Notes under the pieces: generated by a model
The model's input: only the letters and a program-made list of their open reading frames with translations
Database searches by the model: none
Told to the model about the DNA's origin: nothing
Part shown: positions 9,828 through 18,988 of the stretch, piece by piece
Numbering within the stretch: the first letter of the stretch is position 1
Layout: each line of letters starts with the position of its first letter
DNA from: Sphingomonadales bacterium
GTDB taxonomy: Bacteria; Pseudomonadota; Alphaproteobacteria; Sphingomonadales; Sphingomonadaceae
Reading direction: 5' to 3'
Assembly (NCBI GenBank): GCA_027486415.1
Contig: JAIXPC010000011.1
Coordinates: 417,411 to 481,410 of the forward strand
Length of the DNA: 64,000 nucleotides
Made by a program: the position numbers and the translations under genes

Positions 9828-11741
9828 ATGCGTCATCTCCTGCTCATCGCCACCGCCCTCGTCGCAACGCCGGTCCTCGCGGCCCGATCGCTGCCGCAGC
9901 CCCTCCCCATCGTGGACATGATCCCGGCGGCGAAGGATGTGCCATTCCCCGGCACGATGCAGTTGCACGTCGATGCCACCGACACGCTGCGCGGCGTGTT
10001 CAAGGTGGAGCAGACCATCCCGGTGTCGGCCGACTACGCCGGCAAGCGCATGGCGCTGTTGTTCCCCAAGTTCCTGCCCGGCAAGCACGCGCCTCGCGGC
10101 GAGATCGAGAAACTGGCCGGCCTCGACATCCGCGCGGGCGGCAAGCTGCTGAGCTGGAAGCGCGATCCGGTGGATGTGTTCGCATTCTGGGTGGACGTGC
10201 CAGCCGGCGCCAAGGCGCTGGACGTGCGCTTCCAGTTTCTTTCGGCCACCGATGGTCCGCAGGGCCGCATCGTCGTCACCAGCGACATGATGAACTTGCA
10301 GCCGAACAGCGTCTCACTCTACCCGGCAGGCTGGTTCACGCGCCAGGTTCCGGTGGCAATGTCGGTAACCTGGCCGGCGGGCTGGCAGGCCGCCAGCGCC
10401 ATGCGGGAGGCGAGCCGGGCCGGTGACCGGGTGACCTACCAGACCGTCGATTATGAGACGATGGTCGACAGCCCGTTCTTTGCCGGCCGGCATTTTGCCA
10501 AATGGGATCTGGGCCGCGGCGTGACCCTGAACGCGGTTGCCGACGATGCACGGTTTCTGAAGGCGACGCCGGAACAGATTGAAAAGCATCGCAATCTTGT
10601 GGAACAGGCGATGAAGCTGTTCGGCACCCGCCAGTTCGATCATTATGACCTGCTGGTGTCGCTGACCGAGAAGATGGGTGGCATTGGGCTGGAGCATCAC
10701 CGCAGTTCCGAAAATGGTGTCGACACCGGCTATTTCACCGACTGGGATCGCGGCCCGGGCAGGCGCAACCTGCTGCCGCACGAATTCACCCACAGCTGGA
10801 ACGGCAAGCACCGCCGCGGCGCCGATCTGGTGACGCCGGATTTCCGCACCCCGATGCGCAATTCGCTGCTGTGGGTATACGAAGGCCAGACGCAATTCTG
10901 GGGCTATGTGCTGCAGGCGCGATCCGGCCTCGTGAGCGTGCAGGACACGCTCGACCAGCTGGCCAACATTGCCGCCACGCTGGACAATCGCCCGGCGCGG
11001 AACTGGCGGAGCCTGGATGATACCACCAACGATCCGCTCATCACGCCGCGTGCACCGAAGGGCTGGCTCAGCTTCCAGCGCAGCGAGGATTATTACAACG
11101 AAGGCCTGCTGGTGTGGCTTGAGGCCGATGCGATCATCCGGCGCGAAAGCAAGGGCCAGCGCAGCCTCGATGACTTTGCCCGGCGCTTCTTTGGCACCGG
11201 GGATGGCGATTGGGGCGTGAAGCCTTATGATTTCAATAGCCTCGTGGCGACCTTGAATGAAGTTGAGCCCTATGACTGGGCCGGGCACCTTGGTCGTCGC
11301 CTGACCGAAAAGGCCGAGGGCGCGCCGCTGCAGGGCCTCGAACTGTCGGGCTGGAAACTGGTCTACACCGACAAGCCGACGCCGGCGTTCAGCGATGCGA
11401 CCCGCCGCACGCTCAACCTGTCGTTCTCGGGCGGGCTGGTGATCGGCAGCGCCGGCAAGATCGAGCAGGTGATCTGGAACAGCGCCGCCTTCAACGCCGG
11501 GTTGGCCGTGGGTGACAGCGTGGTGGCCGTGAATGACCAGCCCTACACCGATGATGCGATGAAGGCCGCAGTGACGGCGGCCAAGGATGGCACGGGACCG
11601 ATCCGGTTGCTGGTGAAGACCGACGATCGGGTTCGCGGCGTTGATCTGGCCTGGAATGGCGGCCTGCGCTTCCCGCGTCTGCAACGTGTGGGCACAGCCG
11701 CTCCGAACGGGCTGGAACAACTGTTGACCGCGCGGAAGTAA
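9828..11741 (+). CDS. M61 family metallopeptidase with PDZ domain, exported
   Basis: A 637-residue glycyl-aminopeptidase-like enzyme. A signal peptide (LLLIATALVATPVLA) ends near residue 19, so it should act in the periplasm. The M61 catalytic zinc site is HEFTHSW, with H318, E319 and H322. The large N-terminal beta domain typical of M61 occupies about residues 30-260, and a C-terminal PDZ-like segment (VVAVNDQPYTDD) lies near residue 565. M61 enzymes release N-terminal glycine or alanine in the few characterised cases; the physiological substrate here is unknown. One base separates it from the convergent SMR gene. Confidence 0.9.
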   Translation: MRHLLLIATALVATPVLAARSLPQPLPIVDMIPAAKDVPFPGTMQLHVDATDTLRGVFKVEQTIPVSADYAGKRMALLFPKFLPGKHAPRGEIEKLAGLDIRAGGKLLSWKRDPVDVFAFWVDVPAGAKALDVRFQFLSATDGPQGRIVVTSDMMNLQPNSVSLYPAGWFTRQVPVAMSVTWPAGWQAASAMREASRAGDRVTYQTVDYETMVDSPFFAGRHFAKWDLGRGVTLNAVADDARFLKATPEQIEKHRNLVEQAMKLFGTRQFDHYDLLVSLTEKMGGIGLEHHRSSENGVDTGYFTDWDRGPGRRNLLPHEFTHSWNGKHRRGADLVTPDFRTPMRNSLLWVYEGQTQFWGYVLQARSGLVSVQDTLDQLANIAATLDNRPARNWRSLDDTTNDPLITPRAPKGWLSFQRSEDYYNEGLLVWLEADAIIRRESKGQRSLDDFARRFFGTGDGDWGVKPYDFNSLVATLNEVEPYDWAGHLGRRLTEKAEGAPLQGLELSGWKLVYTDKPTPAFSDATRRTLNLSFSGGLVIGSAGKIEQVIWNSAAFNAGLAVGDSVVAVNDQPYTDDAMKAAVTAAKDGTGPIRLLVKTDDRVRGVDLAWNGGLRFPRLQRVGTAAPNGLEQLLTARK

Positions 11742-11742
11742 C

Positions 11743-12069
11743 TCAGCCCAGCGCCTTCAGTCCCACGATGCAGCCGATCAGGCCTGTGATCAGCAGGCCG
11801 CGGACCAGCGATATCGGTTCGGCATAAAAGGCGACGCCGATGATCGCGGTGGTGGCTGCACCAATGCCGGCCCACACGGCATAGGCGGTGCCCATCGGGA
11901 TGTGGCGGGCGGCCAGGCCGAGCAGACCCATCGATGCGGAGACGGCGATGATGAAGCCGGCCAAGGCCCAAAGGTTGCGCCCGCCATCGATGTGACGCAG
12001 GGCGGTGGTGAAGCCGGCTTCGCATAATCCACCGGCGAGAAGGGCAATCCAGGGCCAGAATGTCGGCAT
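11743..12069 (-). CDS. Small multidrug resistance family exporter (SugE/Gdx-like)
   Basis: A 108-residue inner-membrane protein with four helices. The conserved glutamate of the SMR family is in helix 1 (GLCEAGFTTALRH), and MGTAYAVWAGIGA is the typical helix 3 segment. The sequence is closer to the SugE/Gdx subgroup, which exports guanidinium, than to EmrE, but this assignment is tentative. The ATG at 12069 has a good ribosome-binding site (AAAGGA, 7 nt away); the frame upstream is open but unsupported. I looked for a guanidine riboswitch upstream and saw none. Confidence 0.82.
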   Translation of the reverse strand: MPTFWPWIALLAGGLCEAGFTTALRHIDGGRNLWALAGFIIAVSASMGLLGLAARHIPMGTAYAVWAGIGAATTAIIGVAFYAEPISLVRGLLITGLIGCIVGLKALG

Positions 12070-12172
12070 CGCGTCATCCTTTCGTCGAACGGTGGGAGCA
12101 ATTGCCCCGTGGACAAGGGACACAGACGCCCCTAACCGGCGATCCATCCGAAACACAGGAGAATCTTGCCCC

Positions 12173-12757
12173 ATGCGTATCGATGCGATCCCGATCGGCG
12201 TGAATCCGCCCCATGATCTGAATGTGGTGATCGAATGCCCGTTGGGTGGCGAACCGGTGAAATACGAACTCGACAAGGCGTCGGGCGCATTGTTCATCGA
12301 TCGCATCCTGCACACCCCGATGCGCTATCCTTGCAACTATGGCTTTGTGCCGCACACGTTGGCCGACGATGGTGATCCCATCGATGCGTTGATTGTCGCC
12401 CGCACGCCGTTCATGCCGGGTTCGATCGCCCGCGTGCGCCCGGTTGGCGTGCTGATGATGGAAGACGATGGCGGCGGCGATGCCAAGCTGCTCTGCGTCA
12501 GCGTCAACAAGGTCTATCCCTATTACTCCGACGTCAACGAATACAGCGATCTGCCCAAGATCGTGCTCGATCAGATCGAGCATTTCTTCACCCACTACAA
12601 GGACCTGGAGCCGGGCAAGTGGGTCAAGTGCCAAGGCTGGGAAGGCAAGGCGACCGCCGAGCGCCTGATCCTGGAATCGATCGAGCGTTACAACGCCGAA
12701 AAGGATGGCAAGCTTTCGGTGGGCCACAAGGAGCATCCGGGCGCACCGCGCGGCTGA
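12173..12757 (+). CDS. ppa: Inorganic pyrophosphatase
   Basis: Hydrolyses pyrophosphate to phosphate and drives biosynthetic reactions forward. This is a family I soluble enzyme of 194 residues. Active-site segments are KYELDKASGALFIDR, YPCNYGFVPHT and DDGDPIDALI, which carries the metal-binding aspartates. The ATG at 12173 follows an ACAGGAG ribosome-binding site and gives the normal N-terminus. The gene appears monocistronic, closed by a clear intrinsic terminator at 12782-12813. Confidence 0.97.
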   Translation: MRIDAIPIGVNPPHDLNVVIECPLGGEPVKYELDKASGALFIDRILHTPMRYPCNYGFVPHTLADDGDPIDALIVARTPFMPGSIARVRPVGVLMMEDDGGGDAKLLCVSVNKVYPYYSDVNEYSDLPKIVLDQIEHFFTHYKDLEPGKWVKCQGWEGKATAERLILESIERYNAEKDGKLSVGHKEHPGAPRG

Positions 12758-12781
12758 CACCGGGTTCCCATGCACCTGACG

Positions 12782-12813
12782 GGGGCGGTCCATGGGGCCG
12801 CCCCTTCTTTTTC
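12782..12813 (+). terminator. Rho-independent terminator of ppa
   Basis: A hairpin with 7-bp perfect arms, GGGGCGG (12782-12788) and CCGCCCC (12798-12804), has a 9-nt loop and is followed by TTCTTTTTC. It lies 24 bp after the ppa stop and abuts the stop of the convergent GNAT gene. Confidence 0.85.
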
Positions 12814-13295
12814 TAGCCGCGCGCGAGCGCCGTGAGCGCGTCATCATCAACGCGCATGACGGTCCATTCGTCCATGGGCCGGGCACCTAGCGCCTTGTAA
12901 AAGCCGATGGCCGGCGTGTTCCAGTCGAGCACGCTCCATTCGAAGCGGCCATAGCCGCGTGCGACGGCGATGCCGGCCAAGTGCACCAGAAGCGCCTTGC
13001 CCAGCCCCTGCCCGCGCGCGGATGGCATCACGAACAGATCCTCGAGGTAAAGCCCCGGCTTGCCAGTCCAGGTCGAGAAATTGGTGAAGAACAACGCCAT
13101 GCCGACCGCTTCGCCGGCCATTTCGGCGAGCACGCATTCCGCCACCGGACGTTCCCCGAACAACGCAGCCTCCAGATCGGCCTGCGTCGCTTTCACCGCA
13201 TCAGGCTCTTTTTCATAGATCGCCAACTCGACGATCAATCGGTGGATGGCGGGAATGTCGGCAGGGGTCGCGGCGCGGATCATGGGCGCCGGCAT
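12813..13295 (-). CDS. GNAT family N-acetyltransferase
   Basis: A 160-residue acetyl-CoA-dependent acyltransferase. The acetyl-CoA binding motif A is visible as VMPSARGQGLGKALL (R/Q-x-x-G-x-G/A), preceded by LEDLFV and followed by FEWSVLDWNTPAIGFYKALGA. These segments resemble the spermidine/diamine acetyltransferase-like group (SAT1 type), but the substrate cannot be named. The start at 13295 gives MPAPMIRAATPAD; the methionine four codons later is equally possible. It follows two small membrane-protein genes and ispG on the same strand. Confidence 0.85.
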   Translation of the reverse strand: MPAPMIRAATPADIPAIHRLIVELAIYEKEPDAVKATQADLEAALFGERPVAECVLAEMAGEAVGMALFFTNFSTWTGKPGLYLEDLFVMPSARGQGLGKALLVHLAGIAVARGYGRFEWSVLDWNTPAIGFYKALGARPMDEWTVMRVDDDALTALARG

Positions 13296-13304
13296 GACGG
13301 CAGA

Positions 13305-13472
13305 TCAGGCGCGATGCAAGCCCCGCAGCCACAGTGCGGCAGCCGCCAGGCTCCAGGCCGCCAGCAGGGCCAGCAAAGCCCGCCGCCAGTCGCCATCGAT
13401 CAGCAGCACCAGCGCCGCCATCTTGCCCAGGCCGACGCCCAGCCACAGCAGCGCGGCGCCGGCGCGGATCAC
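13305..13472 (-). CDS. Small membrane protein, 55 aa
   Basis: A GTG start overlaps the stop codon of the upstream 109-aa gene (GTGA), giving a 55-residue protein with two predicted transmembrane segments: AALLWLGVGLGKMAALVLLI and, after a DWRR turn, ALLALLAAWSLAAAALWL. It matches no family I recognise. Support comes from coupling to the preceding gene, the hydrophobic pattern with positive residues at the turn, and fit between two genes on the same strand. It could be a partner subunit of the 109-aa protein. Start and reality are both only moderately certain. Confidence 0.5.
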   Translation of the reverse strand: MIRAGAALLWLGVGLGKMAALVLLIDGDWRRALLALLAAWSLAAAALWLRGLHRA

Positions 13473-13798
13473 AGCATCCGGCCCATGGCGCGGAACATCC
13501 ACATTACGGAGAAGAAGGCGAGGCTGACCGAGGGCACGGCAAACAGCCAGTAACGCGCGCCGCGATCGACCCGGTCGGGCATCCACAGCCGCTTGAGCAG
13601 CCACGCCAGCGCCGCCGGAGCGGTGAGCGCGGCGATCCACGTCAGCCGATCGGCGTCAAAGCCGAAGCGCAGCGATTCCAGCACGACCACCGCCACGCCC
13701 AGGCCGAAGCACCAATAGGCGACGGCATAGCCATAGGCCACGGCCTGTTGGCGAACGGGTTCCTCGACCCGGCGCGGCCGGGGCGGACCACCATGCAT
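13469..13798 (-). CDS. Hypothetical membrane protein, 109 aa
   Basis: A 109-residue protein of unknown function with three likely membrane helices (about residues 20-40, 50-67 and 84-103) and a basic, proline-rich N-terminus (HGGPPRPRRVEEPVRQQ). It begins 4 bp after the ispG stop, so it is probably in the ispG transcript, and its stop overlaps the start of a 55-aa membrane protein. I recognise no domain. The link to isoprenoid synthesis is positional only. Confidence 0.65.
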   Translation of the reverse strand: MHGGPPRPRRVEEPVRQQAVAYGYAVAYWCFGLGVAVVVLESLRFGFDADRLTWIAALTAPAALAWLLKRLWMPDRVDRGARYWLFAVPSVSLAFFSVMWMFRAMGRML

Positions 13799-13801
13799 GG
13801 G

Positions 13802-14926
13802 TTACGCTGCTGCGGCTGCGGCGGCTGCGTTGACCGCGTCGATTTCGGCGGCCTTGGCTTCCACCAGCTTGACGATATGTTCCAGCATCTGCTCGCTGTC
13901 GACGACGTGATCGGAAATGCCGGACAGGAACACGGCGTGACGGCCATTGCCGCCGCCGGTCAGGCCGATATCGGTTTCGCGCGCTTCGCCGGGGCCATTG
14001 ACGACACAGCCGAGCACCGACAGCGACAGCGGCGTGGTGATGTGGGCCAGGCGCTTTTCAAGGGCATCAACCGTCTTGACCACGTCAAAGCCCTGGCGGG
14101 CACACGACGGGCACGACACGATCTTGACGCCGCGGGCGCGGATGCCGAGCGATTTCAGGATGTGATAGCCGACCTTCACTTCCTCGACCGGATCGGCAGA
14201 GAGCGACACGCGGATCGTGTCCCCCACGCCCGACCACAGCAGCATGCCGAGGCCGATGGAGGACTTGACCGTGCCGCCGATCAGGCCGCCGGCTTCGGTG
14301 ATGCCCAGGTGCAGCGGATAATCGCACACTTCGGCGAGCCCGTTGTAGGCGGCGACGGCCAGGAACACGTCGCTGGCCTTCACGCTGATCTTGAACTCGT
14401 GGAAATCCTCGTCCTGGAGGTATTTCATGTGCTCCAGTGCGCTTTCCACCAGCGCTTCAGGGCAGGGTTCGCCGTACTTTTCAAGGAGATGCTTTTCGAG
14501 GCTGCCAGCGTTCACCCCGATCCGGATGGCGCAGCCATTGGCCTTGGCAGCGTTCACCACTTCGCGGATGCGCTCGCGGCTGCCGATGTTGCCGGGATTG
14601 ATGCGCAGGCAGGCCGCGCCGGCATCGGCGGCTTCGAGCGCGCGCTTGTAGTGGAAATGGATGTCGGCCACGATCGGCACGCGGGCGGCGCGGGTGATCT
14701 GGCGGAAGGCGGCGGTGGCCTCTTTCGTGGGGCAGGAGACACGGATGATGTCGGCGCCCACCTCTTCGCAGGCGCGGATCTGGTCGATCGTGGCGGCGGC
14801 ATCCTCGGTGGGGGTGTTGGTCATCGTCTGCACCGCGATCGGGGCATCGCCGCCCACGGGCACCTTGCCCACCATGATCTGCCGGCTCTTACGGCGGATG
14901 ATATCACGCCACGGACGCACGCTCAT
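13802..14926 (-). CDS. ispG: 4-hydroxy-3-methylbut-2-en-1-yl diphosphate synthase (flavodoxin)
   Basis: Iron-sulfur enzyme of the non-mevalonate (MEP) isoprenoid pathway, converting MEcPP to HMBPP. The product has 374 residues. The 4Fe-4S cysteines are in [10 protein letters not shown] and, further on, [12 protein letters not shown]. The N-terminal TIM barrel starts with [16 protein letters not shown]. The frame is open to 15331, but the ATG at 14926 gives the family N-terminus, so the extra 135 codons are rejected. The C-terminus ends in an alanine tract. Two small membrane-protein genes follow closely. Confidence 0.95.
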   Translation of the reverse strand: MSVRPWRDIIRRKSRQIMVGKVPVGGDAPIAVQTMTNTPTEDAAATIDQIRACEEVGADIIRVSCPTKEATAAFRQITRAARVPIVADIHFHYKRALEAADAGAACLRINPGNIGSRERIREVVNAAKANGCAIRIGVNAGSLEKHLLEKYGEPCPEALVESALEHMKYLQDEDFHEFKISVKASDVFLAVAAYNGLAEVCDYPLHLGITEAGGLIGGTVKSSIGLGMLLWSGVGDTIRVSLSADPVEEVKVGYHILKSLGIRARGVKIVSCPSCARQGFDVVKTVDALEKRLAHITTPLSLSVLGCVVNGPGEARETDIGLTGGGNGRHAVFLSGISDHVVDSEQMLEHIVKLVEAKAAEIDAVNAAAAAAAA

Positions 14927-15007
14927 GCCAATCGGCTCCCTTGATATCCTGGCGCCCTGCCCGGCGGCCGTCGGTAACGCCCTGCCCGATAGCACAGGGA
15001 TGCAGCC

Positions 15008-15847
15008 ATGCAAGACGCGGCCTATCATCGCCGCATGAGCGATCCGCAAAAACCCGTTTCCATCCCTGCCGCCACCGTGATCCTGGCCCGCCCCGGCCCC
15101 GGCGATGTGCCGGAATATCTGCTGGTCCAGCGCGGCGAGAACCTGGCCTTTGCTGGCGGGGCGCTGGTGTTTCCAGGCGGACGCGTGGACGCTGCCGATA
15201 TCGACATTGCGCGCAATGCTGACCTGGCGACGGGATTTGCTGGCCTTGATGATGTCGATGCTGCCGCCCGGGTGACCTGTGCGCGTGAGGCGCTGGAAGA
15301 AACCGGCGTATTGCTGACCGAAGGGCCGCATCCCGACGAAACGGCGCTGGCGTCGGCGCGGGCGGCGCTGGCCAGCGGGCCGGATGCGGCGGAATCAGCG
15401 AGCTTTGCCGCCATGCTGGCCGCCATGGCCCACAAGGTCGACGCCGCCCGCTTCATTCCGTTCGCGCGTTGGGAGCCGCCGGCGGCTGCCGCGATCGTGC
15501 GCCGGTTTGACACACGCTTCTACATTGCCGACGCCGGCCGTTCGGCCAGTGCCGTCATCACACCAGACGGCTTTGAAGCCCATGCGCTGCGCTGGACGAC
15601 GGCGGCAGAGGCGATTGCCGATTATGAAGCCGGTCGTGCCGCGATGGTGTTCCCAACCTGGTGCAACATGCATCGCCTGGCGCAATATCAGAGCCACGCG
15701 ACGCTCTTCGACCAACTTGCGGCAAAGCCGGCCCCCTATGTGCAGCCGGCGTTTGAAACCATCGACGGCGAACCGTGGCTGACCATTCCCGAAGGCATCG
15801 ATTATCCGGTGACCCGCGATCGGGTGAACAACATCCGCCGCGAATGA
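15008..15847 (+). CDS. NUDIX hydrolase (NUDT7/NUDT19-like)
   Basis: A 279-residue protein with a split Nudix box. [10 protein letters not shown] and the catalytic helix [12 protein letters not shown] are separated by a longer insert than in the classic box, as seen in the NUDT19-like group acting on CoA derivatives or related diphosphates. Substrate is not determined. The start at 15008 has a good AGGGA site 7 nt upstream; an ATG at 15035 is an alternative with no such site. It is divergent from ispG and followed by an EF-hand protein gene. Confidence 0.82.
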   Translation: MQDAAYHRRMSDPQKPVSIPAATVILARPGPGDVPEYLLVQRGENLAFAGGALVFPGGRVDAADIDIARNADLATGFAGLDDVDAAARVTCAREALEETGVLLTEGPHPDETALASARAALASGPDAAESASFAAMLAAMAHKVDAARFIPFARWEPPAAAAIVRRFDTRFYIADAGRSASAVITPDGFEAHALRWTTAAEAIADYEAGRAAMVFPTWCNMHRLAQYQSHATLFDQLAAKPAPYVQPAFETIDGEPWLTIPEGIDYPVTRDRVNNIRRE

Positions 15848-15898
15848 GGGATAATGCCAGTCTCAACCGTTGATATGCTGACCATCCGGAGACCGAAG

Positions 15899-16168
15899 AT
15901 GCGCCTTCTCGCCCTGTCGCTGCTGATTGCCGCGCCCGCCTTTGCTCAAGTCGCCGCACCGGCGCCGACCACCGCCCGCGAACGCCTGATTGCCGCCGAT
16001 GCCAACAAGGACGGCAAGTGGAGCAAGGACGAGTGGCTTGCCGCCGGTCGCCGCGAAATGGGCTTCACCCTGCTCGATGCCGACAAGGATGGCTTTGTCA
16101 CCCAGGCCGAGCTGATGGAAGGTATGAAGCGGATGCAGGCGATGGGGATGGCCCCGCCGTCCGAATAG
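15899..16168 (+). CDS. Exported EF-hand protein
   Basis: An 89-residue protein with a signal peptide (RLLALSLLIAAPAFA, cleavage near residue 17) and a pair of EF-hand calcium-binding loops: DANKDGKWSKDE and DADKDGFVTQAE. Both loops keep the acidic residues at positions 1, 3, 5 and 12. The start at 15899 is chosen because GGAG lies 7 nt upstream and the signal peptide begins there; the frame opens earlier at 15854. Likely a periplasmic calcium-binding or sensing protein, role unknown. Confidence 0.8.
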   Translation: MRLLALSLLIAAPAFAQVAAPAPTTARERLIAADANKDGKWSKDEWLAAGRREMGFTLLDADKDGFVTQAELMEGMKRMQAMGMAPPSE

Positions 16169-16177
16169 GCGAGCGGT

Positions 16178-17727
16178 TCAGGGCCGCAATCCCCTGCCCT
16201 TCTTTCCCGGCTTCAAGGCCCGCTGCGCCATGGCGGCAAAGCGGCACAGTTCCGCGCGGGTCTGACGCGGATCGATGATTGCCTCCACCCCGAATTTCTC
16301 CGCCGTGCGGAACGGGGAGCGCACCTGCTCCAGCCGCGCCTTGATCTCGGCCAGTCTCGCGGCCGGATCGTCCGCTGCCTCCAGATCGGCGCGATAGGCG
16401 GCTTCAAGGCCACCGGCGATCGGCAAGCTGCCCCAGTCGCCCGAAGGCCAGGCCATGCGCCAGCGGAAGCGATCGGCGGGGGCGTGGCCACTGCCGGCCA
16501 TGCCATAGGCCTTTCGCATCACCACGCAGGCCCAGGGTACCGATGCTTGATATATCGCCGCCAAGGCCCTGGAACCCCAGCGGATTGTCGCCTCTTCCTC
16601 GGCCCGCCGGCCGATCAGGAAGCCGGGGTTATCAACCAGCTGGATGATTGGCAGATGGAAGGTGTCGGCCAGATCAACCATGCGTTCGACCTTGCGCGCG
16701 GTCGCCGCCGTCCACAGCCCGCCCAGCGCCTCCGGGTTCGATGCGACGATCGCCACTGGCCAGCCATCCAGCCGCGCAAGGCCCGTCACCACGCCCGTGC
16801 CCCATTCGCGGCCGATCTCGAACCACGTGCCCTTGTCCACCACCGCCTCCACGATGGGGCGCACGGGATAGAGCCGGCGCGGATCGCGCGGCACGGCCTC
16901 GATCAGCCAGTCATCGGCACGGTTCACCGGGTCATGGCACGGCGCGCGCGCCGGCAGTTCGTCAACCGAGGACGGCAGGTAGGACAGGAACCAGCGCGTC
17001 CGCAGATAGGCCTCGGCCTCGCTTGCCACCCGGTCGTCCACGGCACCGTTGGCAGCATGGATATGCGCGCCGCCCAGTTCCTCCTTGGTGCGATGCTCGC
17101 CGGCAGCGGCCACCACTGGCGGGCCGGCGACGAACATCTGGGCCAGTCCGTCCACCAGCAGTGAATAATGCGCCATCACCATGCGGCCGGCACCCAGGCC
17201 GGCCACCGGGCCCAGGCCCAGTGCCACCACTGGCACCTGCGACAGGTTGGCGGTCATCAGCTCCCACCCCGGAATTTCGGGTATGTAGGTGTAGCCGGCG
17301 CTTTCCAGCGTGCGAACGCTGCCGCCGCCACCGGTGCCCTCGATCATGCGGATCAGCGGCAGGAGCCATATTCGCTGGCCAGCTGTTCCGCGGCGATCAG
17401 CTTGCGGTGCAGGCTGGCATCGGCGGCACCGCCGCGCACGGTGAAATCGTCCGCCGTCGCCACCACGGGCCGCCCGGCGATGCTGGCGTGGCCAAACAGG
17501 AAGTTGGCCGGCTGAAAGCCCGTCATGGTGCCGGAATCGTCATAACGGGCAAAACCGGACAGCGCTCCGATCTCGTGGAAGCTGCCGCGATCGACCAGCG
17601 CCGCCAGCCGTTCGCGCACGTTCAATTTGCCCTGCGCGCGCTGGCGATCCAGCTTGTCCGGCCCGCCCATCGCCTGCGCTGCCGCCAGCCGCCGGTGAAG
17701 CTCGTCAATCTCGCGTTGCCAGCTCAT
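16178..17727 (-). pseudogene. Acyl-CoA carboxylase carboxyltransferase subunit, frameshifted
   Basis: Two adjacent frames together make one carboxyltransferase of about 516 residues, the AccD5/PccB/MccB type that transfers CO2 from biotin to an acyl-CoA. The N-terminal part starts at 17727 (MSWQREIDELHRRLAAA) and runs normally to LIAAEQLASEYG, then hits a stop at 17353-17355. The other frame resumes at about 17365 with LLPLIRMIEGTGGGG, exactly where the family sequence should continue. The net shift is one base lost or two gained near 17360-17370. Both halves are otherwise intact, so this is either a very recent inactivation or a sequencing error. No biotin carboxylase gene is adjacent. Confidence 0.8.
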
Positions 17728-18071
17728 GTCCACCCCTGCCGCCCGCATATCAGGCACATCAATGGTTGATATGTCGCCATCGTGACAGGGCTGGTGGACG
17801 CGCGAAAGCCCGTCAAAGACATGAGGCGGCCATGGGGTGAACAGGCCGGCACCACCGCACCCAAGGTGATTCGCAGGCAAGCGGCCATGCCGGCACGGGG
17901 CCATGCTGCCATCTGCGATTTCGCAAGATTGTTGCAATTAAGCGACATTAACTGTCGTTTACGCGGTAATTGCGGCAATCAGCCGCCTTGTTATGCCGGG
18001 TTTGCCCTTGATTGACGCTGCGTAAAAGCCGATAAGTAACGGTCGCTCAACAGGGTCGCAGGGGTCGCGGC
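17728..18071. other. 344-bp intergenic region between carboxyltransferase and HTH gene
   Basis: No convincing gene. It should hold the promoters of two divergent genes. Near the carboxyltransferase start there is a short inverted repeat ATCAA-TGG-TTGAT (17757-17769). The stretch 17930-18040 is AT-richer than its surroundings and contains CGACA-TTAAC-TGTCG (17943-17957) and a weak promoter-like TTGACG (18012-18017). None of these can be tied to a known regulator. Confidence 0.4.
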
Positions 18072-18887
18072 ATGCTTATCAGGTCTTCGGTCGAAAAATC
18101 CGGCGCTTTTGCTGCGTCGGCGCTTGACTTTGGGGCATTCTCCGCAATGTGTCCTAGCGTGACAACACGCGCTGCCCCCGACAGCCCGCGCAACCCGCGC
18201 GTGAAGCTGCTGACCGACGCTGAACGCGATTGCCTGCGCCTTGTCTACCAGCACATGACCTCGAAGGACATCGCCCGCCAGCTGGGGGTGTCGCCGCATA
18301 CTGTTGATATGCGCCTGCGCCAGGCCATACGGAAGCTTGAGGTCACCACCCGCGTCGAAGCTGCCCGTGCGCTCGTCATCGAAGAACTGACGCAGGGTAT
18401 GACGGCCGATGCCGCTGCCGAGGCGCAGGATGCGGCCCGTGGTTCCTACCAGCCCTTGATATACCAAGCTCCGGAGATTGTAGACCCGGCGGGATCGGTC
18501 ACAGTTGGGGCACCGGCTTCTCAGGAGCCCGGTGCAGCATCTGACCGTTCCAGTGACCCCAATCTGATGGAACCCGGATCCCTCGCAAGGACGCTGCATC
18601 AAGCCCCTGACAGGCCGGTTGGTGGTCCACCAGCAGGCTCCCTCGCCCCGCCCGGTGCACCAACAGGCAGAGTTGCTCCCGCAACGCTTGCAACGGACTG
18701 GCCGGGCATTGCAGCCCCCGACCCTGGCATTGATGCCCGGCCTTTCCTGACCACGCGCCCCTGGGGACAGCGCAACACGCTTGGCGTCGGCCAGCGTCTG
18801 GGCTGGATCATGGCCATCGCCATGGCGTCCGCGCTCAGCTTTGGCGGCATCCTCGCTGCGATGGCGGCTCTCAAGACCCTGATTTAA
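18072..18887 (+). CDS. LuxR-type HTH protein with C-terminal membrane anchor
   Basis: A 271-residue protein with an unusual order. A LuxR/GerE-type helix-turn-helix is near the N-terminus (about residues 47-103), with segments LTDAERDCLRLVYQ and SKDIARQLGVSPHTVDMRL. Then comes a long proline/alanine-rich linker of low complexity. A single hydrophobic helix (about 245-267) closes the C-terminus, so the protein looks tail-anchored in the inner membrane with its DNA-binding domain in the cytoplasm. There is no receiver or autoinducer domain. The start at 18072 has AGGGG nearby; the methionine at 18147 is an alternative. It leads a same-strand trio with two genes of unknown function. Confidence 0.75.
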   Translation: MLIRSSVEKSGAFAASALDFGAFSAMCPSVTTRAAPDSPRNPRVKLLTDAERDCLRLVYQHMTSKDIARQLGVSPHTVDMRLRQAIRKLEVTTRVEAARALVIEELTQGMTADAAAEAQDAARGSYQPLIYQAPEIVDPAGSVTVGAPASQEPGAASDRSSDPNLMEPGSLARTLHQAPDRPVGGPPAGSLAPPGAPTGRVAPATLATDWPGIAAPDPGIDARPFLTTRPWGQRNTLGVGQRLGWIMAIAMASALSFGGILAAMAALKTLI

Positions 18888-18988
18888 CCCTTTCCCGGTT
18901 CCAGTTGCGTGGCGCCCGGCAAGGGCGTTCAACCCAACTGGCTGCGCGCGTTTTCCCGGCTGCCAGTTCTTTCTTGAAAGGATCTGTC

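Noticed and set aside
12070-12172. Guanidine riboswitch upstream of the SMR exporter
   Set aside because: I looked for the ykkC-I, mini-ykkC and class III cores on the minus strand and saw none; only a short GCAATTGC palindrome is present.
14927-15331. N-terminal extension of ispG by 135 codons
   Set aside because: The extra part has no IspG similarity and overlaps the NUDIX gene in antisense; the ATG at 14926 gives the normal enzyme.
17938-17952. CtrA-like site TTAA-N6-TTAAC upstream of the HTH gene
   Set aside because: The CtrA consensus needs seven bases between the TTAA halves; here there are six, and the spot is AT-rich by itself.
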